The translations under genes were made by a program, and so were the position numbers. From positions 1 to 54,157 of the forward strand of contig NZ_JAUFPL010000016.1 in NCBI RefSeq assembly GCF_030409215.1: 54,157 bases of DNA, given 5' to 3'. The notes under the pieces are model-generated. The model was not told the origin of the DNA and searched no databases. It was given only the letters and a program-made list of their open reading frames with translations. The DNA is from Halomonas ramblicola (GTDB taxonomy: Bacteria; Pseudomonadota; Gammaproteobacteria; Pseudomonadales; Halomonadaceae). Shown here piece by piece: positions 34,652-42,769 of this stretch; within the stretch, counting starts at the first letter, position 1; each line of letters opens with the position of its first letter.

Positions 34652-35446
34652 ATGAAACGTTACACGGTGTTGACTCTGGCAGTGACGGCTCTGTTGGCCA
34701 CGCCCGCCTGGGCCCAGGACAGCAGTTGGCGCAGCGACCTCTCCGATGAGGAGCTTTCCGAGGTCATGAATGACGTCATCACCGACGAGTCGGAAGATGA
34801 CTTGCTGGACGTCCTGCCGCCGACGGCCGCCGGTGGTAGCGGCGGTGGTAGTGGCGGCGGCTGTGGCCCCGGTGGCGGTCCCGACGATGGGGGCTGCGGC
34901 GGCGGCTTCCTGGCCAGCGTCGCCCTGGGTGATACCGTCGCTCCCGGCTCGGGCGATGACGGTGCCGATAACGGTAGTGACGACGGCTCCGGGGACAACG
35001 GTGGCAATGACGGTGGTTCCGGTGGCGACAATGGCGGCGGTTCCGGCGGCGGCGACAATGGCGGTGGTTCCGGTGGCGGCGATAATGGCGGCGGTTCCGG
35101 CGGCGGCGACAATGGCGGTGGTTCCGGCGGCGGCGACAATGGCGGCGGTTCCGGCGGCGGCGACAATGGCGGCGGTTCCGGCGGCGGCGACGACGGTGGC
35201 GGTAACGGTCCCGGTGGCGGTAATACCGGCGGAGGGAACGGCGGTTCCGGCGGCGGTAGTGGCGGCAACGGTGGCACCGGCAGCGGCAATGGCGGCGGTG
35301 GCAGTGGCGGCTCCGGCGGCGGTAACGATGGCGGTGGCTCCGGTGCCGGTGGCAATGGCGGCAGCAATGGCGGCAGCGGCGGCGACGGGGGTACCGGCAG
35401 CGGCACCGGGGGTGGTGCCCTGGGCGGAGCGGGTGGCGGCAGCTGA
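34652..35446 (+). CDS. Secreted glycine-rich repeat protein
   Basis: The 264-residue protein has a Sec signal peptide cleaved after ATPAWA (residue 21) and a short acidic region (SDEELSEVMNDVITDESEDD). From about residue 60 it is nearly pure Gly with Ser, Asn and Asp, including tandem GGGSGGGDN units. Two Cys flank an early Gly-rich loop (GGGCGPGGGPDDGGCGGG). No known domain. Such a sequence should be disordered and exported to the periplasm or surface, possibly acting as a flexible or matrix protein; that is an inference. The promoter-side gap and separate strand context suggest an independent transcription unit. Confidence 0.7.
   Translation: MKRYTVLTLAVTALLATPAWAQDSSWRSDLSDEELSEVMNDVITDESEDDLLDVLPPTAAGGSGGGSGGGCGPGGGPDDGGCGGGFLASVALGDTVAPGSGDDGADNGSDDGSGDNGGNDGGSGGDNGGGSGGGDNGGGSGGGDNGGGSGGGDNGGGSGGGDNGGGSGGGDNGGGSGGGDDGGGNGPGGGNTGGGNGGSGGGSGGNGGTGSGNGGGGSGGSGGGNDGGGSGAGGNGGSNGGSGGDGGTGSGTGGGALGGAGGGS
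35020..35205 (+). repeat. 27-bp tandem repeats in the glycine-rich gene
   Basis: About six and a half 27-bp units of the type GGCGGCGACAATGGCGG encode GGGDNGGGS. Third-position differences between units (GGC/GGT) show they have diverged slightly. Copy number is likely to vary. Confidence 0.85.
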
Positions 35447-35528
35447 TTGCCCCGTCACGTTCCGGGTATGATGATCGGTCCCGGCCAGGCTCGACCTGAC
35501 CGGGACCGATCACGTCCAGCGTCCGGGG

Positions 35529-37634
35529 TCAAGTCGAGCGCGGCTCGACCCCCAGCGCCCAGAGGATGAAGGCGTCCTGGCGGGCGTTGTCGTGCCATGC
35601 CTTGAAGCGCCCCGAGGCGCCGCCGTGGCCGGCGGCCATGGCGGTGCGCAGCAGGACGGGCCGGCGTTCCGCTGAACCGTGGGCGGTACCCAGCTCGGTG
35701 AGCCGCGCATAGAGCTTGGCGGGCTCCCAGTAGGGCACCCGGGTGTCGTGCCAGCTGCCCTGCAGGAACACCGTGGGCCAGGGCTGGGAGGCCAGGTTGT
35801 CCAGCGGCGAGTAGGCGCGGATGCGTTTGCGGGCGTCCGGTTCGTTGGGGTTGCCCCATTCGGTGTATTCGGCGGTGGTCAGTGGCAGGTCCGGGTTCTC
35901 CATGGTGCGCAACACGTCCACGAAGGGCACGTCGAGCACCGCCGCGCAGAACGCCTCGGGGGCCAGGTTGAGGCTGGCGCCCACCAGCAGTCCCCCGGCG
36001 CTGGCGCCATAGGCGGCGATGCGTTCGGGGTCGGAGAGGCCGTGCGTGACCAGGGCGTCTCGGGCGGCCAGGAAGTCGCGGAAGCTGTTCTCCTTGTGCT
36101 CCAGCTTGCCGGCCAGGTACCAGGGCTCGCCGCGGTCGCCGCCGCCGCGCACGTGGGCCACGGCGAAGGCCACTCCGCGGGCCAGCAGTTCCAGGCGCGC
36201 CACCGAGAACCAGGGGTCGAGTACCTCGCCGTAGGCGCCGTAGCCGTAGAGCAGGGTGGGCAGTGGATGGCCCGCCAGGTCGGCGCGCATCACCACCGAG
36301 ACGGGAATCCGCTCGCCGTCGTGGGCAGTGGCCCAGAGCCGCTCGCAGGCGAGTTCCTCGGGCGGCAGGTCACCATGGATCGGCTGGCGCTTGAGCAGGG
36401 CGCGTGCCCCGCTGTCCAGGTCGTGCTCGATCCAGCTCACCGGCATCACGAAGGACTCCTCGCGCAGCCGCAGCCGGCGGCTGTCGAAATGGGGCGCGTC
36501 GCCCAGCGCCAGGCTGCAGGGCGTCTCCGGCAGCGGCAGGCGCGTGTCGCGGGTGATGGCGTGTGCCGCATCGAGCTCGATCACTCGCAGGTGTACCTGG
36601 GCCTCCTGATGGTCGCGCTCGGTGATCACCAGGCCCCAGGCGAAGGCGTCCACGCCTTCCAGGGTGGCGTGCTCGCGGTGATCGAGCAGCGGCCGCCAGT
36701 GGGCGGCGTCGGTGCCAAGGTCGAGGTCCGCCTCGTCGAGGGTGTCGAGCCGGAAGTGGGGTGCCTGGCGGTTGTGCAGCAGATAGAAGTGGCCGGGGCG
36801 GTGGTCCAGGCCGAGCTCGACGCCGCTCTCCCGTTCGCGGAAGCGGTGCGGTGGCGTTGCCGGCTCACGGGCGGGTACCAGGTGGCACTCGCTGGTGTCC
36901 TTGGAGGCGCTCTCCAGCACCAGCCACTCCCGGGAGCGGGTCTTGCCCAGGCCCAGCCAGAACTCCGGGTCCTCCTCGCGCAGCACCAGCACGGGCTCGC
37001 CGGCTTGCCCCTCGGCGAGCGGCAGGCGCCAGATGCTGTCGGGGCGCTGGGTGGCGTCGTAACGGGTGAACAGCAGGGTGGCGTTGTCCTCGGCCCAGGT
37101 CAGCTCCGGGCCGATGCCCCCCAGCAGCCGCACCGGCGTGCCGTCGGGTAGGCACATGAGGAAGAGGTCGAACATCTCGTCGCCGCGCGTGTCCTCGGTC
37201 CAGGCCAGCCAGCGCTCGTCCGGGGAGAGCGCCATGTCGCCGAGCTCCAGGAAGTCGTGGGACGCGGCGCGGGCCTCCAGGTCGAGGAAGGCCACGGCGC
37301 GGTCGGGCTTGCCGTTGGGGTGGCGCCACCACACCGGGTAGTCGGCGTCGGCGGCCGTCTCGCTCCAGTAGGTATAGTGGTCCAGCGGGGTGCGCAGGCC
37401 GTGCACGGCGAGCTCCCGGCGCGCCAGGTGGCCATGGTAGAGGCGCTCGACGAGTGCCTCGAACGGCGCGAACCACGCGTCGGACTCGGCGTTGGCCGCC
37501 TCCAGGAAGGCGGTGACCTCGGGGTCGTCGCGATTCTCGAGCCAGTGCCAGGCGGGGTCGGCGGGGCGACGGAAACGGACGACCGGCGCTGCCGTGTCGG
37601 CCGGCACCGGATGATGGGGCGGCTGTGCTTTCAT
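35529..37634 (-). CDS. ptrB: Oligopeptidase B / prolyl oligopeptidase family serine peptidase
   Basis: The 701-residue protein has the S9A layout: an N-terminal beta-propeller of about 400 residues and a C-terminal alpha/beta hydrolase. The catalytic triad is Ser545 in YGASAGGLLVG, Asp630 in GSWHDTRVPYWEP and His670 in MAAGHGGASGRF. The oxyanion region YGYGAYG and HVRGGGDRG are typical of PtrB, which cleaves short peptides after Arg or Lys in the cytoplasm. No signal peptide. Convergent with the glycine-rich gene, divergent from the small membrane protein gene at 37681. Confidence 0.93.
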   Translation of the reverse strand: MKAQPPHHPVPADTAAPVVRFRRPADPAWHWLENRDDPEVTAFLEAANAESDAWFAPFEALVERLYHGHLARRELAVHGLRTPLDHYTYWSETAADADYPVWWRHPNGKPDRAVAFLDLEARAASHDFLELGDMALSPDERWLAWTEDTRGDEMFDLFLMCLPDGTPVRLLGGIGPELTWAEDNATLLFTRYDATQRPDSIWRLPLAEGQAGEPVLVLREEDPEFWLGLGKTRSREWLVLESASKDTSECHLVPAREPATPPHRFRERESGVELGLDHRPGHFYLLHNRQAPHFRLDTLDEADLDLGTDAAHWRPLLDHREHATLEGVDAFAWGLVITERDHQEAQVHLRVIELDAAHAITRDTRLPLPETPCSLALGDAPHFDSRRLRLREESFVMPVSWIEHDLDSGARALLKRQPIHGDLPPEELACERLWATAHDGERIPVSVVMRADLAGHPLPTLLYGYGAYGEVLDPWFSVARLELLARGVAFAVAHVRGGGDRGEPWYLAGKLEHKENSFRDFLAARDALVTHGLSDPERIAAYGASAGGLLVGASLNLAPEAFCAAVLDVPFVDVLRTMENPDLPLTTAEYTEWGNPNEPDARKRIRAYSPLDNLASQPWPTVFLQGSWHDTRVPYWEPAKLYARLTELGTAHGSAERRPVLLRTAMAAGHGGASGRFKAWHDNARQDAFILWALGVEPRST

Positions 37635-37680
37635 GGCGTGGGATGTACCATACTCAGGATTGTGAAAAAGCGAGGTGGCA

Positions 37681-38118
37681 ATGCCGATTACCGATTCGAT
37701 GACCCTACTATGGCTGAGCTATGGCCTCTTGTCGCTGGTGGTGCTGCTGACCGGCTACCTGGGCCTGGCTTTCCTGCCGCGACTGCTGCGGCTGCCGATC
37801 ACCTGGCTGGTGGCCGGCGTGATGTGGATGCCGGCTCGCTTCCGGCTGCCGTTGCTCGAGGAGGGGGAATTCTATACCGGCTTCGCCCCGGCCGTGGTGG
37901 TGGCCGTGGTGGCCTTCCTGGAGCGCAACGCGGGGGTGATGACGTTTGCCCTGGTGCTGACGGTGCTGGGGGCGGCGCTGGGTGCCGCCTTCGGTCTGCT
38001 GCTGTGGTGGCGCGGCCGGCATCGTGGCGACTACGTCGACAGGGACGACGACGAGGATGAGACGCCGGCCACCCCACGCCGTGGCGGTGCGCAGCGTCGG
38101 GAGCCGATGATCGGCTAA
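37681..38118 (+). CDS. Small membrane protein of unknown function, operon with VWA gene
   Basis: The 145-residue protein has three hydrophobic segments: LLWLSYGLLSLVVLLTGYLG, a middle VVVAVVAFLERNAG region and MTFALVLTVLGAALGAAFGL. An acidic then basic cytoplasmic tail follows (DYVDRDDDEDETPATPRRGG). No known family recognised. GCGAGGTGG precedes the ATG. It ends 10 bp before the VWA gene, so it is probably part of the same operon as the VWA and YafJ genes. Confidence 0.7.
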   Translation: MPITDSMTLLWLSYGLLSLVVLLTGYLGLAFLPRLLRLPITWLVAGVMWMPARFRLPLLEEGEFYTGFAPAVVVAVVAFLERNAGVMTFALVLTVLGAALGAAFGLLLWWRGRHRGDYVDRDDDEDETPATPRRGGAQRREPMIG

Positions 38119-38128
38119 GGAGCCCGGG

Positions 38129-39982
38129 ATGGCCTGGTGGCGTGTGGTCAAGGCCGGATGTCGCGGCATCGGCGGGGGCCTTCTGCTGATCGCCCTGGCC
38201 TGGCCGAGTGTGGCAACCGTGTCGGCCCAGCCGGTCGAGGGGCGCCCGGACGTGCGCGTGATCATCGACGTCTCGGGCAGCATGCGCGACAACGACCCGG
38301 AGCGGCTCAGCGCCAGCGCCCTGGAGCTGCTGGTATCACTGCTGCCCGAGGGCACCTCCGCCGGGGTCTGGACCTTCGGCGAGCGGGTCGACAATCCCCT
38401 GCCGCTCAGCGAGGTGGATGCACAGTGGCGGACCCGGGCCCGCGAGCTCCGGCCCGAGTTCGAAGGCGTCCAGCCCTTCACCGACATCGAGGCCGCGGTG
38501 CGCCGGGCGGCCGATGCCGAGGCCAATGGTCCGCGCCACCTGGTGCTGCTCACCGACGGCGTGATCGACCTGTCACCGACCCGCGGCGACAAGCCGGCGG
38601 TGGACGAGGCCTCGCGACGGGCACTGCTCGAGGAACTGGCCCCGCACCTGGCCGAGCAGGGCACGGTGGTGCATGCCATCGCCTTCTCCGATCAGGCCGA
38701 CATGGCGCTGGTGGAGCGCCTGGCGCGGCGCACCGGCGGTCTGCCGGCCCTGGTGGAGTCCCCCGAGAGCCTGCTCGGCGCCTTTCTGGACATCGTCGAG
38801 CGCATCTTCCCCGCCGACCAGATTCCCCTGCGCGAGGGGCGCTTCGCCATCGAGCCCGGCGTCGAGGCCTTCTCGGCACTGCTCTTCCACGCCCCCGATG
38901 CCGAGCCCCTGGGCCTGGTGGCCCCCGACGGCAGCGTCTATCGTGCCGAATCGCCGCCGCCCGGGGGGCGCTGGCAGGTGGAGCCGCGCTTCGACCTTAT
39001 CCGGGTACCCGATCCCATGCCCGGCGAGTGGCGCCTGGAGGGGGAGATCGAGGACGACAGCCGTATCGGGGTGACCTCGACCCTGTCGCTGCGCACCGGC
39101 GAGCTGCCGGCCACCCTCTACCTGGGCTTCCCGGTGCCGGTGGAGGCCTGGCTGGAGCGCAACGGCCGCCCCTACGGGGAGGCACTGGAGGGCCTGAGCG
39201 TGCGGGTCGAGCTGCTCGACGCCGACGACGAGGTCCAGGCCGCCCTGCGCCTCGAGCGCGATGGCGAACGCTTCCGCGGCGAGCTGCCGGCACCGGCGCT
39301 GGCCGGCAGCGCCCGATTGCGGGTGCGCGCCGAGGCCGAGGGTCTGGTGCGCCAGCGACTCCAGGCGGTCAATGTGCTGCCGGCCATCCGCGGACGCCAC
39401 GAGCCGGAGCGCCAGCGCGTGGTGCTGGAGGCGGTGCATCCCGAGCTGGATCGCGACAACGCCTTTCCCTGGGGGGAACTGGGCGGCGAGCGTCTCGAGG
39501 CCGAGGCCATCGACGCGCGGCGCTGGCAGATCCCCCTGCCGGAACTCGACGACAGCGTCAGCCGGCCGCTGCTGCTCCGCGCACGGGTCCGCCTGGACGG
39601 CGAGGAGCGCGAGCTGCGCCTGCCGCGCCTGCTGCTCTTCGACCAGGCGGCCACCGGCCTCGACCTGGCCGGGGAGGGCGGACGCCTCTCCGGCGACCGC
39701 TTCCACGAGGACCTGAGCACCGGCCGGCCGGGTGGCGAGGCGCCGGAAGGGGCGGTGGAGCGCTTCGTTACCGCCGTCAACGACCTGGTCGCGCGTGGCG
39801 TGACACTCTGGCGGTCGAGCTGGCCCGAGACGCGGCGGCGTCTCGAGGCCTACCGCGAAGACCCGCGTGCCTGGGCGCTGGCCGGCCTCGCCATCTTCGC
39901 CGTCCTGGTCCTGCTGGCGGCGCTGCGCCGCCGGCGCCGCCGCCACCGTCGCATCCCGCATCGGGAGGAGCCCCATGTGTGA
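38129..39982 (+). CDS. Exported von Willebrand factor type A protein, membrane-anchored at C-terminus
   Basis: The 617-residue protein has a signal peptide (to about residue 33, VATVSA), a VWA domain at residues 40-230 with an intact MIDAS DxSxS motif (DVSGSM, Asp47/Ser49/Ser51), a long region of beta-rich composition, and a C-terminal membrane segment ([20 protein letters not shown]) followed by a basic RRRRRRHRR stop-transfer tail. VWA domains bind a metal and mediate protein contact. This orientation puts the VWA part in the periplasm. Its last codons overlap the yafJ start by 8 bp, so the two are translationally coupled, but a shared function is not known. Confidence 0.82.
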   Translation: MAWWRVVKAGCRGIGGGLLLIALAWPSVATVSAQPVEGRPDVRVIIDVSGSMRDNDPERLSASALELLVSLLPEGTSAGVWTFGERVDNPLPLSEVDAQWRTRARELRPEFEGVQPFTDIEAAVRRAADAEANGPRHLVLLTDGVIDLSPTRGDKPAVDEASRRALLEELAPHLAEQGTVVHAIAFSDQADMALVERLARRTGGLPALVESPESLLGAFLDIVERIFPADQIPLREGRFAIEPGVEAFSALLFHAPDAEPLGLVAPDGSVYRAESPPPGGRWQVEPRFDLIRVPDPMPGEWRLEGEIEDDSRIGVTSTLSLRTGELPATLYLGFPVPVEAWLERNGRPYGEALEGLSVRVELLDADDEVQAALRLERDGERFRGELPAPALAGSARLRVRAEAEGLVRQRLQAVNVLPAIRGRHEPERQRVVLEAVHPELDRDNAFPWGELGGERLEAEAIDARRWQIPLPELDDSVSRPLLLRARVRLDGEERELRLPRLLLFDQAATGLDLAGEGGRLSGDRFHEDLSTGRPGGEAPEGAVERFVTAVNDLVARGVTLWRSSWPETRRRLEAYREDPRAWALAGLAIFAVLVLLAALRRRRRRHRRIPHREEPHV

Positions 39983-40817
39983 GCTGCTGGGCATGAGTGC
40001 CAACGTTCCCACCGACATCTGCTTCAGCTTCACCGGCTTCCTGCATCGCGGCGGCGGCACCGGGCCCCACCGCGACGGCTGGGGCATCGCCTTCTACGAG
40101 GAGGGCGGCTACCGCGACTTCCGCGACCCCCATCCCTCGGTGCGCTCGCCCATCGCCCGGCTGATCTGCGACTATCCCATCAAGTCGAACATCGTCATCA
40201 GCCATATCCGCCAGGCCAACGTGGGGCAGGTGCGGCTGGCCAACACCCATCCCTTCGTTCGCGAGATGTGGGGCCAGCCCTGGTGCTATGCCCACAACGG
40301 CCAGCTCACCGGCTGGTCGTCGCTGCCGCTCTCCTTCTATCGGCCGGTGGGCGATACCGACAGCGAGCACGCCTTCTGCTGGCTGCTGGGCGAGCTGCGC
40401 CGGCGCTTCCCCGAACGGCCCGAGGCGCCGGCCGAACGGGAGCAGCTGTGGCGCCTGCTGCACCAGCTCTGCGAGCGCCTGCGCGGCCTCGGCGTCTTCA
40501 ACCTGCTGCTCGCCGACGGCGACTACCTCTATACCTTCTGTTCCACCAAGCTGGCCCATATCACCCGCCGGGCGCCCTTCGGCAAGGCAAGCCTCTCGGA
40601 TGCCGAACTCGCCGTGAACTTCGCCGAGCACACCACGCCGGACGATATCGTCTCGGTGATCGCCACCGAGCCGCTCACCGACAACGAGGACTGGGAGCGC
40701 ATGTCCCCCGGCGAGCTGCTGGTGTGGCGGGACGGCATCATCCAGGCGAGTTATGGCCGGCGTCCTGCGTCCTCGGATGCCGTGGGTGAGGCGCGGGCGA
40801 CACGGCCCGACGAATAG
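39975..40817 (+). CDS. yafJ: Class II glutamine amidotransferase, YafJ-like
   Basis: The 280-residue protein starts [19 protein letters not shown]. Cys2 is the N-terminal nucleophile left after Met removal, as in all class II amidotransferases. [28 protein letters not shown] and [10 protein letters not shown] form the glutaminase site. No synthase domain follows, as in YafJ proteins; the acceptor is unknown. The ATG overlaps the VWA gene and follows GGGAGGAG. The stop codon at 40815-40817 touches the PsrA-like box of fadD. Confidence 0.88.
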   Translation: MCELLGMSANVPTDICFSFTGFLHRGGGTGPHRDGWGIAFYEEGGYRDFRDPHPSVRSPIARLICDYPIKSNIVISHIRQANVGQVRLANTHPFVREMWGQPWCYAHNGQLTGWSSLPLSFYRPVGDTDSEHAFCWLLGELRRRFPERPEAPAEREQLWRLLHQLCERLRGLGVFNLLLADGDYLYTFCSTKLAHITRRAPFGKASLSDAELAVNFAEHTTPDDIVSVIATEPLTDNEDWERMSPGELLVWRDGIIQASYGRRPASSDAVGEARATRPDE

Positions 40818-40830
40818 AAACAACTGTTTC
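40817..40830. promoter_or_regulatory. PsrA-type operator upstream of fadD
   Basis: GAAAC-AACT-GTTTC is a perfect 5-4-5 palindrome of the G/CAAAC-N2-4-GTTTG/C form bound by PsrA, the fatty-acid-sensing TetR-family repressor of Pseudomonas and relatives. A TATAAG at 40862-40867 could be the fadD -10. Location, 105 bp before an acyl-CoA synthetase gene, supports the reading. Confidence 0.6.
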
Positions 40831-40934
40831 AATTGGCTGTTTTACAGTGCATCCCGCCCGGTATAAGGTAGGCCCCGGGAAAACAACAAGGCCGATGTGC
40901 CCCTGTCATCGGCGATATCGCGGAGACTACGCCC

Positions 40935-42617
40935 ATGAGTGAGCATGCCAACGCCCCCATCCTGACCGGCCCCGAACTCCAGGGGGTGGATGACTATCGC
41001 TCGGTCACCGACGTCTTCCACGCCGCGGTGGGCAACTACGCCGACAAGCCGGCCTTCTCCTGCATGGGCCAGACGCTGAGCTTTGCCGAGCTGGAGCGCC
41101 TGTCCGGCGACTTCGCCGCCTGGCTGCAGCATGAGACCGACCTGGAGCCGGGCGATCGCATCGCCATCCAGCTGCCCAACCTGCTGCAGTTCCCGGTGAC
41201 GGTGTTCGGCGCCATGCGCGCCGGCCTGGTGGTGGTCAACACCAACCCGCTCTACACCGAGCGCGAGATGGCCCACCAGTTCAAGGATTCCGGCGCCAGG
41301 GCGATCGTCATCCTGGCCAACATGGCCGACAAGCTGGAGCGGATCCTCGAGCGCACCGATATCCGGCACGTGGTGGTCACCGAGCTGGCCGACCTCCACG
41401 GCTTCCCCAGGCGGCAGCTGATCAACGCCGTGGTCAGGCACGTCAAGAAGCTGGTGCCGAGGTACTCGCTGCCCGGTGCCGTGGCCTTCCGGCAGGCCCT
41501 GAAGCAGGGCGCCTCGCGGGAGCACCGCGAGGTCCAGCGGGAGCTCGACGACATCGCGGCGCTGCAGTACACCGGCGGCACCACCGGCCTGGCCAAGGGC
41601 ACCATGCTCACCCATCGCAACCTGGTGGCCAACATGCTCCAGGCCGGGCAGGCCATCGGCCCGGGACTGCACAATGGCGAGGAGGAGGTGATCGCGCCGC
41701 TGCCGGTCTACCACATCTACACCTTCACGGTGAACTGCCTGTTCCTGATGGAGACCGGCAACCACTCCGTGCTGATCACCAATCCCCGCGACCTGCCGGC
41801 CTTCGTCAAGGAACTGCAGAAGCGGCGCTTCACCGCCTTCATCGGCCTCAACACCCTGTTCAACGCCCTGTGCAACCGCGAGGACTTCCGTGCGCTGGAC
41901 TTCTCGGGGCTGCACCTGACCATCTCGGGCGGCATGGCGCTGACCCGCGCCGTGGCCGAGCGCTGGAAGGCGGTGACCGGCTGCGACATCGCCGAGGGCT
42001 ACGGGCTCACCGAGACCTCCCCGGTGGTCAGCTTCAACCCGGTGGACGCCATCCAGCTCGGCACCATCGGCAAGCCGGTGGCCGGCACCCGGGTCAAGGT
42101 GGTGGATGCCGACGGCAACGACCTGCCGTTCGGCGAGCCCGGCGAACTCTGCGTGCAGGGGCCCCAGGTGATGAAGGGCTACTGGAACCGTGACGACGAG
42201 ACCGCCGGGGCGATCGATGCCGGCGGCTGGTTCCACACCGGCGACATCGCCGTGCTCCAGGAGGACGGCTACATTCGTATCGTCGACCGCAAGAAGGACA
42301 TGATCCTGGTCTCCGGCTTCAACGTCTATCCCAACGAGGTGGAGGACGTGGTCGCCACCCATCCCGACGTGCTGGAGTCCGCCGCCGTGGGGGTGCCGGA
42401 CGAGGCCAGCGGCGAGGCGATCAAGCTGTTCGTGGTGCCCCGCGGCGACGGCCTCGACCCCGAGGAGTTGCGCGCCTGGTGCAAGAAGGAGCTGACCGCC
42501 TACAAGGTGCCCAAGACCATCGAACTGCGCGACGAGCTGCCGAAAACCAACGTGGGCAAGGTCCTGCGCCGCCAGCTACGCGACGAGGAGCAAGGCAAGA
42601 CCCAGGCCGGCGAATAG
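40935..42617 (+). CDS. fadD: Long-chain fatty acid-CoA ligase
   Basis: The 560-residue protein has the adenylate-forming enzyme motifs: the P-loop YTGGTTGLAKGTMLTH near residue 215, AEGYGLTETSP near 355, GWFHTGDIAVLQEDGYIRIV near 432-450 and the terminal PKTNVGKVLRRQLR with the catalytic Lys. FadD converts long-chain fatty acids to acyl-CoA at the inner membrane for beta-oxidation. Length is normal for the family. The PsrA-like palindrome upstream suggests induction by long-chain fatty acids. Confidence 0.93.
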   Translation: MSEHANAPILTGPELQGVDDYRSVTDVFHAAVGNYADKPAFSCMGQTLSFAELERLSGDFAAWLQHETDLEPGDRIAIQLPNLLQFPVTVFGAMRAGLVVVNTNPLYTEREMAHQFKDSGARAIVILANMADKLERILERTDIRHVVVTELADLHGFPRRQLINAVVRHVKKLVPRYSLPGAVAFRQALKQGASREHREVQRELDDIAALQYTGGTTGLAKGTMLTHRNLVANMLQAGQAIGPGLHNGEEEVIAPLPVYHIYTFTVNCLFLMETGNHSVLITNPRDLPAFVKELQKRRFTAFIGLNTLFNALCNREDFRALDFSGLHLTISGGMALTRAVAERWKAVTGCDIAEGYGLTETSPVVSFNPVDAIQLGTIGKPVAGTRVKVVDADGNDLPFGEPGELCVQGPQVMKGYWNRDDETAGAIDAGGWFHTGDIAVLQEDGYIRIVDRKKDMILVSGFNVYPNEVEDVVATHPDVLESAAVGVPDEASGEAIKLFVVPRGDGLDPEELRAWCKKELTAYKVPKTIELRDELPKTNVGKVLRRQLRDEEQGKTQAGE

Positions 42618-42712
42618 CCCCACCCCGATCGATAGCCGGGCCCTTGGGCCGCGATAGACAGCGGCAATGGTCGCGATTAGGCGCCGCCAGGCTCGCGGCG
42701 TTACAATGAATC

Positions 42713-42738
42713 GCCCGTAGCGCTTTGCCGCTGCGGGC
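42713..42738 (+). terminator. Intrinsic-type hairpin between fadD and hrpA
   Basis: A 10-bp stem GCCCGTAGCG/CGCTGCGGGC (one G-T pair) with a 6-nt loop is followed by GGTTT. It likely ends fadD transcription. TACAAT at 42702-42707 just upstream could be an hrpA -10, in which case the hairpin would sit in the hrpA leader. Confidence 0.5.
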
Positions 42739-42769
42739 GGTTTCCCGTCAGCCTGCCACCGGAGTCGCC

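Noticed and set aside
34660..35406. Proline-rich minus-strand frame opposite the glycine-rich gene
   Set aside because: PPPEPPP repeats are simply the antisense of GGC/GGT/TCC repeats; there is no ribosome binding site or signal peptide.
40842..42362. 506-codon minus-strand frame opposite fadD
   Set aside because: It lies entirely across the conserved fadD coding sequence and has no family resemblance.
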